From NCBI RefSeq assembly GCF_001981525.1, contig NZ_MPSB01000001.1, forward strand, positions 1 to 64,000: a stretch of DNA of 64,000 nucleotides. Direction: 5' to 3'. The position numbers were made by a program, and so were the translations under genes. Below the pieces are notes generated by a model. That model did no database searches and was not told where the DNA came from. It saw nothing but the letters and a program-made list of their open reading frames with translations. Positions 15,700 through 26,079 of the stretch are shown in pieces. Numbering within the stretch: position 1 is the first letter of the stretch; every line of letters begins with the position of its first letter. The stretch comes from Sphingomonas jeddahensis (lineage in GTDB: Bacteria > Pseudomonadota > Alphaproteobacteria > Sphingomonadales > Sphingomonadaceae).

Positions 15700-17835
15700 C
15701 TAGCGCGGCTTGTCCTCAATGGGTGCGGTGACAATTGCGCGCAGCCCCGGATCGTTGTTGGCGTGCTCAAGCGTGCCGTCGAGGCGCGCCAGCACCGCTT
15801 GCATCATCCGGCTGCCGAAGCCGCGCCGGTCGCCGGATATACCAACACCATGGTCGGCGACGATCAGCCGCAGCCGGTTGCGATGCTGCTCCAGCGCGAT
15901 GTCGATCCGTCCGCTCGCCCCTTGATAGGCATATTTGGTGGCATTGATAAGCAGTTCGGACGCAACCAGGCCGATGCTGACGGCGCGATCGGTAGGAACC
16001 AGTAAAGGCGCCAGATCCACTGTCATTTGCGTCGCCCATTCCTCGCCCAGCGAGCCCTTGAGATCGGCGAACAGCTCCTCGAGATAGCGCGCGAGATCGA
16101 TCGTCTCGATCTGATCGTCGCGGTACAGGCGGCGGTGCACCAGCGCGACTGCCGACAGCCGTGATCGCGCCTCGATCAACTGATCCGCGACCACGCCAGG
16201 GCCGGCTTCACGCGCCTGCAGCGACAGAAAGGCAGAGACGAGCTGGAGGCTGTTCTGGACGCGATGGTCCACCTCCTTCATCAGCACGTCCTTCTGCGCC
16301 AGCGCAGCCTCCTTCTCCGCCAGCGCGCGCTCCAGATCGTGGAACAGCCGCTGGCGTTCCCGCACGTCGTTCGCGTCGCGAAACGCGCGACGCAGCCGGT
16401 GCGACGACTCGACTTGCTCCAGCGTCCAGCGGCGCGAGCGGCAGCGCACCGTTTCGCTCCACGATTCGAACGACGAGCGGGGCGTCAACATCGCCGAGGA
16501 ATCAACACCGACGCCCTTGTGCGGATTGCCCGCCCATTCGATTTCCTCGACCTGCTCGACCCGGAACCACAGCAAGGTCGCCTGTTCCTCCGGGATCGGC
16601 AGCGCTAGGACGCCGCTCGCCTTGTCCGCAAAAGCGGCAGCCGCTGGCAGCACATTGGCCAAGTTGTGAGTAACAAACGCCTCGCTGGTGTTGCGTTCGG
16701 CGAGCCACTGGCCGATCGCCGCAATGTCCTGCTTTGACGGACAATGACCATAGGTGTCGATGCCGTTGGCGTGGATCAGCGCGATGCCGTCGCCGTCGAG
16801 CATGCGCCGAATGTCGTCGCTGCGGCTGGCGACCGCAAGGGTCAGCGGCGGTCGGAGCGCCGGCGCCAGCGAATCTTCGGCCGCACGCAGCGACAGCCGC
16901 TCGCGATAACTGTCCGCTTCCTCCTTGGCGCGGATCTGCCGCGCCAGGCCGCCGGCCAGCGCCGATGCGGCAAGGCGAATATCGCGCGGCATACTGCGGG
17001 GCGTGCGATGATGGCAGGCGATCAGCCCCCACAGCACGCCGTCCTTCACGATCGAGATCGACGCGGACGCCCCGACATCCATGTTGCGCATATATTCGAG
17101 GTGCACCGGCGAGACGCTGCGCAGCGACACGTCGCTGAGGTCCACATCGTCATATTGCGCCGGGCGAATTGGCGCGGGGGTATAGCCGACGTCGGGAATG
17201 ACCCGTGCACGATTGCGGACGTAGAGGGCGCGCGCCTGGCGGGGAATGTCGCCGGCCGGAAAATGGTGGTGCATGAAGCTGCCGAGCGCCGGATCGCGAT
17301 CCTCACCCACCACGCGCCCCGCTTCATCGTCAAGGAAGCGATAAACCATCACCCGGTCAAAGCCGGTCAGCGTGCGGAACGCGGTTGCCGCGCGGGCGCA
17401 TAGCATTGCCACGTTGGTCGCACGCTCGAAACCGGCGGCAATGACGTCCATCCACGCCAGCATGTCCCCGGCGAGCAGGGGTTCGGTTCCGGCTGGCTCC
17501 AGTTCAACGATCAACTGCTTGCCCGCGCGGTGCATCGCCACGTCATAGGTTCGGTCGCCGAACGCGACAGGTTCGCCGCGGATCGCGCCACCTGGGCCGG
17601 CTGTGGGATTGCTGAGCCGCCCGGCGATATCCTGCAACAACAGTTCAGGCAGAGCCGATCCCAGCCACGTCTCGCCAAACAGGCTTTCGAGGTCGCCCGC
17701 GCCGGCCTGCACGCTCAGCGTGGCAAGATCAGCGATCAGCAACAGCCCGTGCGGCTGGATCGCGCCGGGAACATGGATCGGCTCGCGATCGCATTCGGTC
17801 AGATCGGGCGCGGCCCGCTCGCTGAAGCTCGCCAT
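15700..17835 (-). CDS. Bacteriophytochrome histidine kinase (PAS-GAF-PHY-HisKA_2-HATPase)
   Basis: This 711-residue red/far-red light sensor kinase binds biliverdin through Cys15 in LTECDREPIHVPGAIQPHG. The PAS-2 domain covers about 15-125. The GAF domain has the chromophore-pocket signature FPAGDIPRQARALY and RSVSPVHLEYMRNM. The PHY domain is about 325-500, and a signalling helix leads to the kinase with phospho-acceptor His524 (MKEVDHRVQNSLQLVSAF), a HisKA_2/HWE-like dimerisation box, then an ATP domain (ELLINATKYAY, DHGVGISG). No response regulator or heme oxygenase is adjacent, so output and biliverdin supply come from elsewhere. A GGGAGG ribosome site supports the start. Confidence 0.95.
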   Translation of the reverse strand: MASFSERAAPDLTECDREPIHVPGAIQPHGLLLIADLATLSVQAGAGDLESLFGETWLGSALPELLLQDIAGRLSNPTAGPGGAIRGEPVAFGDRTYDVAMHRAGKQLIVELEPAGTEPLLAGDMLAWMDVIAAGFERATNVAMLCARAATAFRTLTGFDRVMVYRFLDDEAGRVVGEDRDPALGSFMHHHFPAGDIPRQARALYVRNRARVIPDVGYTPAPIRPAQYDDVDLSDVSLRSVSPVHLEYMRNMDVGASASISIVKDGVLWGLIACHHRTPRSMPRDIRLAASALAGGLARQIRAKEEADSYRERLSLRAAEDSLAPALRPPLTLAVASRSDDIRRMLDGDGIALIHANGIDTYGHCPSKQDIAAIGQWLAERNTSEAFVTHNLANVLPAAAAFADKASGVLALPIPEEQATLLWFRVEQVEEIEWAGNPHKGVGVDSSAMLTPRSSFESWSETVRCRSRRWTLEQVESSHRLRRAFRDANDVRERQRLFHDLERALAEKEAALAQKDVLMKEVDHRVQNSLQLVSAFLSLQAREAGPGVVADQLIEARSRLSAVALVHRRLYRDDQIETIDLARYLEELFADLKGSLGEEWATQMTVDLAPLLVPTDRAVSIGLVASELLINATKYAYQGASGRIDIALEQHRNRLRLIVADHGVGISGDRRGFGSRMMQAVLARLDGTLEHANNDPGLRAIVTAPIEDKPR

Positions 17836-17913
17836 GGCCTCCCTCTAGACGACAAGGGCTGGACATGACGCAGACGAGTGGCCCGCGCAACTGATCTAAA
17901 TCAACGTGCCCCG

Positions 17914-18960
<1,047 letters not shown>

Positions 18961-19049
18961 TTATGCTGATCTGGACTGTGTCGCAAGTGGGGCGTCATGC
19001 CGGGCCCGTAGCGGCATAACGGAGGCGAGCGACGTCGCACCCATAGGTA

Positions 19050-19160
19050 ACGTCATCCCGGATTTGATCCGGGATCCAACCCTCCGCGGACGCTTCGATC
19101 CATGACGATGCGCAGCGCTCGCGGCACCTTGGATCCCGGCGCAAGGCCGGGATGACGGTG
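19050..19160. repeat. Palindromic intergenic repeat pair, family A-like
   Basis: The left arm GTCATCCCGGATTTGATCCG at about 19052 and the inverted right arm CGGCGCAAGGCCGGGATGAC at about 19136 bracket 50 bp of unique sequence. Confidence 0.75.
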
Positions 19161-19162
19161 CG

Positions 19163-20530
19163 TTAGAATACGCTGCCCAGCGCCTGCTTGCCCGACCGCG
19201 GCCGGATCTGGCTGTTGCGATAGTCCACGTCGCTCCAGTCGAGTTCCTTGAACTCCTGCCGCCGCGGGCCGAGGTAGCCGAACAGGAACGCGGCCACCTT
19301 GCGGATCTGGATCTCCTCGGCGCCTTCGGTGATGCGGTAGCGGCGGTGGTGGCGATAGATGTGCTCGAACGCCTTGTGCCGTGAATAGCCGATGCCGCCG
19401 TGCACCTGCATCGCCCGGTCCGCTGCCTCGCAGCACAAGCGGTTGCCCCAGTAGTTGCACATCGACACCTTGTCAGAGAGTCGCTTCTCAACCTCCGGGT
19501 GCGACATCTGGTCCATTTCCCAGGCGGTCTTGCGGATCAGCAGGCGCAGCATCTCGGCCTGCGTCGCCAGCTCGACGAGCGGGAACTGGATCGCCTGGTT
19601 CTTGGCCAGATCCTCGCCGAACGGCTTGCGCTGGCGGGCGTAGCGGATCGATTCCTCGATACAGTAGGTCGCGGCACCGAGCGACGACGCCGCCTGGCGG
19701 ATGCGGTTCTCGTGGACGAACGCCTGCGCCACCGGCAGCCCGTTCTCCTTTTCGCCGAAGATCGTCGTCTCGGGCACCCACACGTCCTTGAAGCTGACGC
19801 GCGGGTGGTCGGTCGGCATGTTGAAGGTCCAGAGGTATTCCTCGACCTTCACGCCCTCGTCATCGGTAGGGACGAGGAAGCAGGTGATGCCGCGCGCCGC
19901 GCCATCCTCGCCCGTTGTGCGGGCGAACAAAGCGCAATGCGTCGCCACGTGCATCCCCGTCGTCCACATCTTTTCGCCGTTGATGACATAGCCTGCCACG
20001 CCGTTGCGCACCTCGGGCACGCCGCGCGTCTCCATGTGAGTCGCGTCGGAGCCGTGGTATGGCTCGGTCAGGCCAAAGGTCACGCGGCGCGTGCCGTTCA
20101 GCGTGCCGTTGATGAACTCTTCCTTCTGCTCGTCCGAGCCGAAATCGTCGAACATCTTAGCGAAGGGGTTGTTCGCTACGATCGAGTGCTCGGTCTGCAG
20201 GTCGTTGTGGAGGCCCAGGCCCTTCGCCGCGAGATATTCGCGAATCACACACATCCACAGGTTCGAGCCTCCCTTGCCGCCGAACTTGGGATCCATGGCG
20301 AAGCGCAGGTGGCCGGCCTTGTCGGCGCGGCGCTTCGCCTCGCGCATCAGCTCTTCCCACTCGTGGCGGGGCAGGCCGTCATTCTCAAAGTCGGTGCGCG
20401 CATATTCGCGGCGGTGATCGAAGAAGCGGACGTTGTCGTCGGCATCCTCCAGCGGCTTGATCTCCGCCTCGATAAAGGCGTCCAGCTCCTTGAGATAGTC
20501 GAGCAGATCCTGCGGCAATCCGAAATCCAT
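19163..20530 (-). CDS. Acyl-CoA dehydrogenase family protein
   Basis: This 455-residue protein is slightly longer than the 380-400 of classical enzymes. It is an FAD enzyme that forms an enoyl-CoA and passes electrons to ETF. FGLTEPYHGSDATHMETRG is the FAD/substrate loop, YVINGEKMWTTG the beta-barrel, and QVHGGIGYSRHKAFEHIYRHHRRYRITEGAEEIQIRKVA the C-terminal helix region. YRITEGAEEIQ matches the position of the catalytic Glu in this family. The next gene to the right, divergent by 90 bp, is an APH-type kinase; ACAD11-like dehydrogenase plus APH kinase pairs are known to process 4-hydroxy acids, so a shared pathway is likely. Confidence 0.92.
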   Translation of the reverse strand: MDFGLPQDLLDYLKELDAFIEAEIKPLEDADDNVRFFDHRREYARTDFENDGLPRHEWEELMREAKRRADKAGHLRFAMDPKFGGKGGSNLWMCVIREYLAAKGLGLHNDLQTEHSIVANNPFAKMFDDFGSDEQKEEFINGTLNGTRRVTFGLTEPYHGSDATHMETRGVPEVRNGVAGYVINGEKMWTTGMHVATHCALFARTTGEDGAARGITCFLVPTDDEGVKVEEYLWTFNMPTDHPRVSFKDVWVPETTIFGEKENGLPVAQAFVHENRIRQAASSLGAATYCIEESIRYARQRKPFGEDLAKNQAIQFPLVELATQAEMLRLLIRKTAWEMDQMSHPEVEKRLSDKVSMCNYWGNRLCCEAADRAMQVHGGIGYSRHKAFEHIYRHHRRYRITEGAEEIQIRKVAAFLFGYLGPRRQEFKELDWSDVDYRNSQIRPRSGKQALGSVF

Positions 20531-20620
20531 GTCCCTCTCCCGAATTAAGTCGACTCTTTTAACTTGCCTAACGGACCGGCAAAGATTTTAAAGCCCCTAA
20601 ATCAAACAAGCCGAGGGGCG

Positions 20621-21637
20621 ATGGCGGATAGGCTTTCGAAAAACGAGTTGGCGGAGCGCCTGACGGTGCTCGCACCGCGAATGGTGCCCGGCGCTGAGCG
20701 GATCGAGAATCTGGTACGCCTGACCGGCGGCGCCAGCATGGCGACCTGGGCGTTCGATGCGATGGATGGAGCGGGGACGGCGACCCCGCTGATCCTGCGC
20801 CGCCGTGATCGCCCCGTGGAATATTCCACCGTCGCCAAGCCGCCCTTGCGCCGCGAAGCCGCCGCGATCGCTCGCGCGGTCGAGGCAGGGGTGCCGGCGC
20901 CGATCGTCGCCTATGTGTGCGACGAGGAGACGGACGGGCTGGACGAGGCCTATGTCATGCACCGCGTCTCCGGCGAGACGCTTGGCAAGAAGATCGCCAG
21001 CGATCCGGCGTTTGAGCCAGCGCGTGGCAAGCTGGCGCATCAATGCGGCGCGGCGCTGGCGCGCATCCATGCGCTCGAGCCGCTCGACGGCCTCGACTCG
21101 ACCGATGCCGAGACGACGCTCGCCAATTACGAGCGGACGTGGCGCGCCACCGGCAATGTGCGGCCGACGATAGAGGCGGCGTTTCGCTGGCTCGAGAAGC
21201 GCTTGCCGCCCGAGAAGGTCACGCCGCGCATGGTCCACGGCGATTTCCGCAACGGCAACATCATGGTCGACCCGAACGAGGGCCTGGTTGCGGTGCTTGA
21301 TTGGGAGATCGTCCATATCGGCGATCCCGCGGAGGATCTCGGCTGGCTGTGCACCAACAGCTGGAAGTTCGGCCGGCCCGATCGCTACGTCGGCGGATTC
21401 GGCGAGCTGGACGATCTGCTCGCGGGCTATGCCGAAGCGGGTGGCGAGCCGATGTCGGCGGCGCGGGTCGATTTCTGGTCGATGCTCGGGAGTTTGAAAT
21501 GGGGGGTAATGACGATGGGCATGTACGCCAGCTTCGCCTCCGACCCGAGCGCAGGGCCGGAACGCGCGGTGATCGGCCGCCGGTTGTCGGAAACCGAGGC
21601 GGATATCGTAGCGATCATCGAGAGGAACGCGGCATGA
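20621..21637 (+). CDS. APH-family kinase, acyl-CoA metabolism type (ACAD10/11 N-domain-like)
   Basis: This 338-residue aminoglycoside-phosphotransferase-fold protein starts at ATG 20621 with GAGGGG before it. The Brenner-type catalytic motif is MVHGDFRNGNIMVDPNEG, followed by VLDWEIVHIGDPAEDLGW, the DxE/DxD metal site. The N-lobe has RLTGGASMATWAF and LRRRDRP. This subtype is regularly next to acyl-CoA dehydrogenases and, in animals, is fused to them (ACAD10/11), where it phosphorylates the 4-hydroxyl of hydroxyacyl-CoA. Here the dehydrogenase is divergent and 90 bp away. The gene overlaps the next by four bases (ATGA). Confidence 0.88.
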   Translation: MADRLSKNELAERLTVLAPRMVPGAERIENLVRLTGGASMATWAFDAMDGAGTATPLILRRRDRPVEYSTVAKPPLRREAAAIARAVEAGVPAPIVAYVCDEETDGLDEAYVMHRVSGETLGKKIASDPAFEPARGKLAHQCGAALARIHALEPLDGLDSTDAETTLANYERTWRATGNVRPTIEAAFRWLEKRLPPEKVTPRMVHGDFRNGNIMVDPNEGLVAVLDWEIVHIGDPAEDLGWLCTNSWKFGRPDRYVGGFGELDDLLAGYAEAGGEPMSAARVDFWSMLGSLKWGVMTMGMYASFASDPSAGPERAVIGRRLSETEADIVAIIERNAA

Positions 21638-21978
21638 TCACGCACCCTTCCGCGCAGGAGATCGTCGCCGGGGTCGCGCAATGGCTGCCGGTCGATGGCA
21701 GCGCGAGCATCTTCAGCCTGCGAGTGGCGCGTAACGCGCTGGAGATCGCCGCGCGGGATATGGCGATGAGCCCCGCCGCCGATGCACGCGCGGCGGAGCG
21801 GATGCACGCGCTGCTCGGGCGCGGCGGTACGCGCGAGGAACTGGACGTAGCGCTGGTGGAGGCGATCCGCAGCGGCGCGATCGCGTCGGACGATCCCTCG
21901 TTGGTGGCGCATCTGCGTGCCTGTGCGCTCGACACGATCGCGATTGACCAGCCGAAATACGCGCACACGCTTGGCTGA
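21634..21978 (+). CDS. Small conserved protein of the DUF6285 type
   Basis: This 114-residue helical protein starts in the ATGA overlap with the kinase gene. It runs THPSAQEIVAGVAQWL, then FSLRVARNALEIAARD, and ends with HLRACALDTIAIDQPKYAHT. This matches the small partner found after APH-like kinases in acyl-CoA clusters of Actinobacteria and Proteobacteria (named DUF6285 from memory). There is no catalytic motif; it may stabilise or regulate the kinase. The translation coupling makes a shared role likely. The frame stays open far upstream inside the kinase gene, but that part is a shadow. Confidence 0.75.
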   Translation: MITHPSAQEIVAGVAQWLPVDGSASIFSLRVARNALEIAARDMAMSPAADARAAERMHALLGRGGTREELDVALVEAIRSGAIASDDPSLVAHLRACALDTIAIDQPKYAHTLG

Positions 21979-22010
21979 CTCACGCAAGCCGCTATAGCCA
22001 CTCACCAAAG

Positions 22011-22093
22011 CCGTTCGCTCTGAGCTTGTCGAGGGCGTGCCACACAGCGCTGGGCTGCTTGGCACGTGCTTCGACGGGCTAAGCACGAACGGC
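22011..22093. repeat. Palindromic intergenic repeat pair, family B
   Basis: The left arm GCCGTTCGCTCTGAGCTTGT and right arm GCTTCGACGGGCTAAGCACG (ending AACGGC) lie between the DUF6285-like gene and gcdH. Confidence 0.75.
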
Positions 22094-22133
22094 AAAGGAG
22101 CGTTACGCTCCTGAAGTTAGGTGGAGTGATTGC

Positions 22134-23318
22134 ATGGCCGGCATGGGCGCATTCGACTGGGCTGACCCCTTCCTGCTCGACGAGCAACTGACCGAAGACG
22201 AGCGGATGGTGCGCGATACCGCGCGCGCCTATGCTCAGGAAAAGCTCGCCCCGCGCATCATCGACGCGTTCGCCAACGAGGTGACCGACCACGCCATCTT
22301 CCGTGAGATGGGCGAGCTCGGCCTGCTCGGCCCGACGATCCCGGAGGAATATGGCGGCGTCGGCACCAGCTACGTCGCCTACGGCCTGGTCGCGCGTGAG
22401 GTGGAGCGGATCGACTCGGGTTATCGCTCGATGATGAGCGTCCAGTCGAGCCTCGTGATGTACCCGATCTACGCTTACGGCTCCGAGGAGCAGAAGCGGA
22501 AGTACCTCCCCAAGCTCGCGAGCGGCGAATGGATCGGCTGCTTCGGGCTAACGGAGCCTGACGCCGGCTCCGATCCCGGCGGGATGAAGACCCGCGCGGT
22601 TAAGACCGACGGCGGCTATGTCCTGAACGGCGCCAAGACGTGGATCAGCAACTCGCCCATCGCCGACGTGTTCGTCGTCTGGGCGAAGAGCGACGCGCAC
22701 GGCGGCGGCATTCGCGGCTTTGTGCTCGAAAAGGGCATGAAGGGGCTGTCGGCGCCCAAGATCGAGGGCAAGCTCTCGCTGCGCGCCTCGATCACCGGCA
22801 TGATCGTGCTGGAGGATGTCGAGGTCGGCGAGGAGGCGCTGCTCCCTGAGGTGCAGGGGCTGAAGGGCCCGTTCGGCTGCCTCAACCGTGCGCGCTACGG
22901 CATCAGCTGGGGCGCGCTCGGCGCGGCGGAATTCTGCATGCACGCTGCCCGGCAATATGGCCTTGATCGCCAGCAGTTCGGCCGGCCGTTGGCGGCGACC
23001 CAGCTTTACCAGAAGAAGCTCGCCGACATGGAGACCGAGATCGCACTCGGTCTGCAGGCCAGCCTGCGGGTCGGCCGGCTGATGGACGAGGGCCGGTTCG
23101 CGCCGGAGATGGTCTCGATCGTCAAGCGCAACAACGTTGGCAAGGCGCTCGATATCGCCCGCGTCGCGCGTGACATGCATGGCGGCAACGGCATTTCGGG
23201 CGAGTATCAAGTGATGCGCCACGTGATGAACCTTGAAACGGTCAACACGTACGAGGGCGCGCATGACGTTCACGCGCTGATCCTCGGCCGCGCGATCACG
23301 GGCATCGCTGCATTCTAA
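22134..23318 (+). CDS. gcdH: Glutaryl-CoA dehydrogenase
   Basis: This 394-residue enzyme oxidises and decarboxylates glutaryl-CoA to crotonyl-CoA in lysine, tryptophan and glutarate breakdown, using FAD and ETF. The N-terminal [32 protein letters not shown] is characteristic of the GcdH clade. [18 protein letters not shown] is the FAD loop. The C-terminal [23 protein letters not shown] holds the catalytic Glu in TYEG and is nearly diagnostic for GcdH. It is followed, after a family A repeat pair, by a class III CoA-transferase, the usual enzyme that makes glutaryl-CoA, so the two probably form a glutarate module. Confidence 0.94.
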   Translation: MAGMGAFDWADPFLLDEQLTEDERMVRDTARAYAQEKLAPRIIDAFANEVTDHAIFREMGELGLLGPTIPEEYGGVGTSYVAYGLVAREVERIDSGYRSMMSVQSSLVMYPIYAYGSEEQKRKYLPKLASGEWIGCFGLTEPDAGSDPGGMKTRAVKTDGGYVLNGAKTWISNSPIADVFVVWAKSDAHGGGIRGFVLEKGMKGLSAPKIEGKLSLRASITGMIVLEDVEVGEEALLPEVQGLKGPFGCLNRARYGISWGALGAAEFCMHAARQYGLDRQQFGRPLAATQLYQKKLADMETEIALGLQASLRVGRLMDEGRFAPEMVSIVKRNNVGKALDIARVARDMHGGNGISGEYQVMRHVMNLETVNTYEGAHDVHALILGRAITGIAAF

Positions 23319-23319
23319 T

Positions 23320-23405
23320 CGTCACCCCGGACTTGATCCGGGGTCCCGCTTCTTCTTTCTGCCGGGTTGAAGGTCAGCGGGACCCCGGCTCAAGGCGGGT
23401 GACGA
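23320..23405. repeat. Palindromic intergenic repeat pair, family A
   Basis: The left arm is CGTCACCCCGGACTTGATCC and the right arm GCGGGACCCCGGCTCAAGGC, ending GGGTGACG. It separates gcdH from the CoA-transferase gene by only 90 bp. Confidence 0.85.
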
Positions 23406-23408
23406 CAG

Positions 23409-24518
23409 ATGAAGGAAGCGCCGCTCAAGGGCATCAAGGTCGTCGAACTCGCCCGCATTCTCGCGGGGCCCTGGGCGGGCCAGATCCTCGCTGATCTCGG
23501 CGCGGAGGTGATCAAGGTCGAAAGCCCCGCTGGTGACGACACCCGTAGCTGGGGCCCACCCTTCGTCGATCACGAGGGCGAGCGCGCCGCCGCTTATTAC
23601 CACGCTTGTAACCGCGGCAAGACGGGCGTGGTCGCCGACTTCACCAACCCCGACGACGTCGCGCACGTGAAAGCGCTGATCGCCGACGCCGACGTGGTGA
23701 TCGAGAACTTCAAGGTCGGCGGTCTCGTCAAATACGGGCTCGACTATGCCAGTCTCGCCCCCGATCACCCGGGCCTCGTCTATTGCTCGATCACCGGCTT
23801 CGGCCAGGACGGGCCGTACGCCCATCGTTCCGGCTATGATTTCATCATTCAGGGTATGGGCGGCATCATGTCGCTGACCGGCGAACCCGATGGCGCGCCG
23901 CAGAAGATCGGCGTCGCTTTCGCCGACATCATGACCGGGCTGTACGCCACGATCGGCATCCAGGCCGCGCTGATGATGCGCGCGCGGACGGGCAGGGGGC
24001 AGCAGATCGATTGCGCGCTGCTCGACACGATGGTGGGCGTGCTCGCCAACCAGGCGGCGAATTACTTCGCCAGCGGCGTGAACCCGCCGCGCATGGGCAA
24101 TGCGCATGCCAATGTCAGTCCTTATGCGGTGTTTCCGACCATTGATGGCTGGTTCATCCTCGCCGTCGGCAACGATGCGCAATATCACCGCTTCGCCGCG
24201 ATCGTCGGCATTGGGCCGGATCCGCGCTGGGATTCGAATGCGGGCCGGATCGAGCATCGCGAGGCCCTGTTCGCGCTGATCGAGGCGCGGTGCCGCACGT
24301 TCCAGCGCGATGATTTGCTGGCAAGGCTTGAGGTGGCGGGCGTGCCGGCGGGGCCGATCAATACCGTCGAGCAGGCGCTCGCCGATCCGCAGGTCGCGGC
24401 GCGGGGGATGGTGCTGCCGCCGAGCGTGACGCGGCCCATCGCCGGCCTGCGCACACCGATCCGGTTTTCCGGCGCGGACCTTGCGCTGGATCGCGGCGCG
24501 CCGCCGCTGGCGAAGTAA
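23409..24518 (+). CDS. Class III CoA-transferase (CaiB/BaiF), probably glutarate CoA-transferase
   Basis: This 369-residue protein moves CoA between acids through an aspartyl-CoA thioester. The N-terminal GIKVVELARILAGPWAGQILADLGAEVIKVE and PGLVYCSITGFGQDGPYAHRSGYDFIIQ are family signatures; the Asp of GYDF is the expected nucleophile. The C-terminal domain ends VTRPIAGLRTPIRFSG. Position right after gcdH supports activation of glutarate (succinyl-CoA:glutarate transferase), but substrate cannot be read from sequence. The start ATG 23409 lies immediately after the family A repeat, so the repeat holds any ribosome-site context. Confidence 0.88.
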   Translation: MKEAPLKGIKVVELARILAGPWAGQILADLGAEVIKVESPAGDDTRSWGPPFVDHEGERAAAYYHACNRGKTGVVADFTNPDDVAHVKALIADADVVIENFKVGGLVKYGLDYASLAPDHPGLVYCSITGFGQDGPYAHRSGYDFIIQGMGGIMSLTGEPDGAPQKIGVAFADIMTGLYATIGIQAALMMRARTGRGQQIDCALLDTMVGVLANQAANYFASGVNPPRMGNAHANVSPYAVFPTIDGWFILAVGNDAQYHRFAAIVGIGPDPRWDSNAGRIEHREALFALIEARCRTFQRDDLLARLEVAGVPAGPINTVEQALADPQVAARGMVLPPSVTRPIAGLRTPIRFSGADLALDRGAPPLAK

Positions 24519-24526
24519 ACGCAGCG

Positions 24527-24620
24527 TCGTGCCGGGCTCGTCCCGGCATCCAGACCTCCTCAAGCTCCGCGCCCGCTGAATGCGCGGGACCCTGGATGCC
24601 GGGACAAGCCCGGCATGACG
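24527..24620. repeat. Palindromic intergenic repeat pair, family A-like
   Basis: The arms GTCGTGCCGGGCTCGTCCCG and CCGGGACAAGCCCGGCATGA are inverted about a 55-bp centre. It is a G-C-swapped variant of family A. Confidence 0.8.
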
Positions 24621-24700
24621 AAGAAGCGGCATAACTTTTGTTGTGCTCGCCGCCCCGCCGCGATACCCCTCTGCGCAATCGCAATCAGGAGAGAGCATCC

Positions 24701-25822
24701 GTGAGCACGCCACCCCTCGCCGGCATCCGTATCGTTGAGTTCGCCGGAATCGGCCCGGGGCCGTTCGCCGGCATGATGCTAGCCGATCACGGCGCGGAGG
24801 TTATCCGCATCGATCGGCCGGGCAAGACGCAGGGCAATGGCGTAGCGGAGAAGGATCCCCTCCTGCGCAACCGCAAGTCGATCGGCATGGACCTCAAGGA
24901 TCCCAAGGCGATCGCCGCCGTGCGCAAGATCGTGAAAGGCGCCGATGCGATCATCGAGGGCTTCCGTCCCGGTGTGATGGAGCGCCTCGGCCTCGGCCCG
25001 GACGTGCTGATCGGCGACAATCCCAAGCTCGTCTACGGCCGAATGACCGGTTGGGGCCAGTATGGCCCGATGGCGCCCGAGCCCGGCCATGACATAAATT
25101 ACATCGCCATCTCCGGCGCGCTTCACGCCTTCGGGCGCAAGGGCGAGAAGCCAACGCCGCCGATCAACCTGGCCGGGGACTTCGGCGGCGGCGGCATGTT
25201 TCTGGCCTATGGCATGCTTGCCGCGCTCCTCCACGCCGCGCGTACCGGCGAAGGGCAGGTAGTCGATGCCGCGATGACCGATGGGTCGGCGGTGCTGATG
25301 ACGATGATGTGGGGCTTTCGCGGCATGGGCCGCTGGGCCGACGAGCGCGGCACCAACCTGCTCGATACCGCCGCGCATTTCTACGACACGTACGAAACCA
25401 GCGACGGCAAGTTCATCTCGTTGGGCGCGATCGAGCCGCAATTCTATGCCGAGTTCCGGCAGGTGATGGGGCTGTCGGACGACAAATGGTCGGCGCAGAT
25501 GGACCAACGGCAATGGCCGGCGCTGAAGGACGAACTCACCGCTTTGTTCAAGTCCAAGACGCGCGCCGACTGGGTTGCGGCGTTCAAGGGTCATGACGTC
25601 TGCTTCGCGCCGGTGCTCGGCTTCGATGAGGCGTATGAGGACGAGCACAACAAGGCGCGCGGCACCTTCGTCGAGGCCGGCGGGATCAAGCAGCCGGCGC
25701 CGGCGCCGCGTTATTCGAAAAGCCCGACCGTCGCGCCTGCGCTCGGCGCCGAGCGACAGGACGCGGCGATCCTGCGCGAGCTGGGCTTTGACGATACGGA
25801 GGTCGCCGGGCTGGGTTATTGA
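24701..25822 (+). CDS. Alpha-methylacyl-CoA racemase-like protein (CaiB/BaiF family)
   Basis: The protein has 373 residues from GTG 24701, with AGGAGAG before it. AMACR enzymes flip the configuration of 2-methylacyl-CoAs so that beta-oxidation can proceed. The AMACR-type catalytic His/Asp pair is visible: PEPGHDINYIAISGALHAFG and INLAGDFGGGGMFLAYGML. The N-terminus GIRIVEFAGIGPGPFAGMMLADHGAEVIRIDRP is standard for the superfamily. The lack of the CoA-transferase Asp in the usual place, together with these residues, favours racemase over transferase. It is followed by a long inverted repeat element. Confidence 0.9.
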   Translation: MSTPPLAGIRIVEFAGIGPGPFAGMMLADHGAEVIRIDRPGKTQGNGVAEKDPLLRNRKSIGMDLKDPKAIAAVRKIVKGADAIIEGFRPGVMERLGLGPDVLIGDNPKLVYGRMTGWGQYGPMAPEPGHDINYIAISGALHAFGRKGEKPTPPINLAGDFGGGGMFLAYGMLAALLHAARTGEGQVVDAAMTDGSAVLMTMMWGFRGMGRWADERGTNLLDTAAHFYDTYETSDGKFISLGAIEPQFYAEFRQVMGLSDDKWSAQMDQRQWPALKDELTALFKSKTRADWVAAFKGHDVCFAPVLGFDEAYEDEHNKARGTFVEAGGIKQPAPAPRYSKSPTVAPALGAERQDAAILRELGFDDTEVAGLGY

Positions 25823-25828
25823 TTGCTC

Positions 25829-26052
25829 ACGCGAAGACGCGAAGAAGATCGGTTCTCACAGAGAGCGCAGAGACGGCCTGCCCCGGGCGGCGGTCTCGCG
25901 TCAGCGAGACCTTCACACTAATCGGTGGCCGCAACCTTATTGGCCGCTGACGCGGCCGACGATGCGGCGAGCGCAACACCTCGGCGTCCTCTGCGCTCTC
26001 TGTGAGAACCAACCTTCTTCCTGAACTCTTCGCGTCTTCGCGCCTTCGCGTG
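25829..26052. repeat. Long inverted-repeat element, family D
   Basis: The left arm has GCTCACGCGAAGACGCGAAG at about 25831 and GGTTCTCACAGAGAGCGCAG at about 25852. The inverted right arm has CTGCGCTCTCTGTGAGAACC at 25991 and CTTCGCGTCTTCGCGCCTTC at 26030. The core of about 115 bp has no convincing gene. It resembles a MITE-like non-coding element. Confidence 0.8.
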
Positions 26053-26079
26053 AACCTCCACCCACGCTATGACGCGTGA

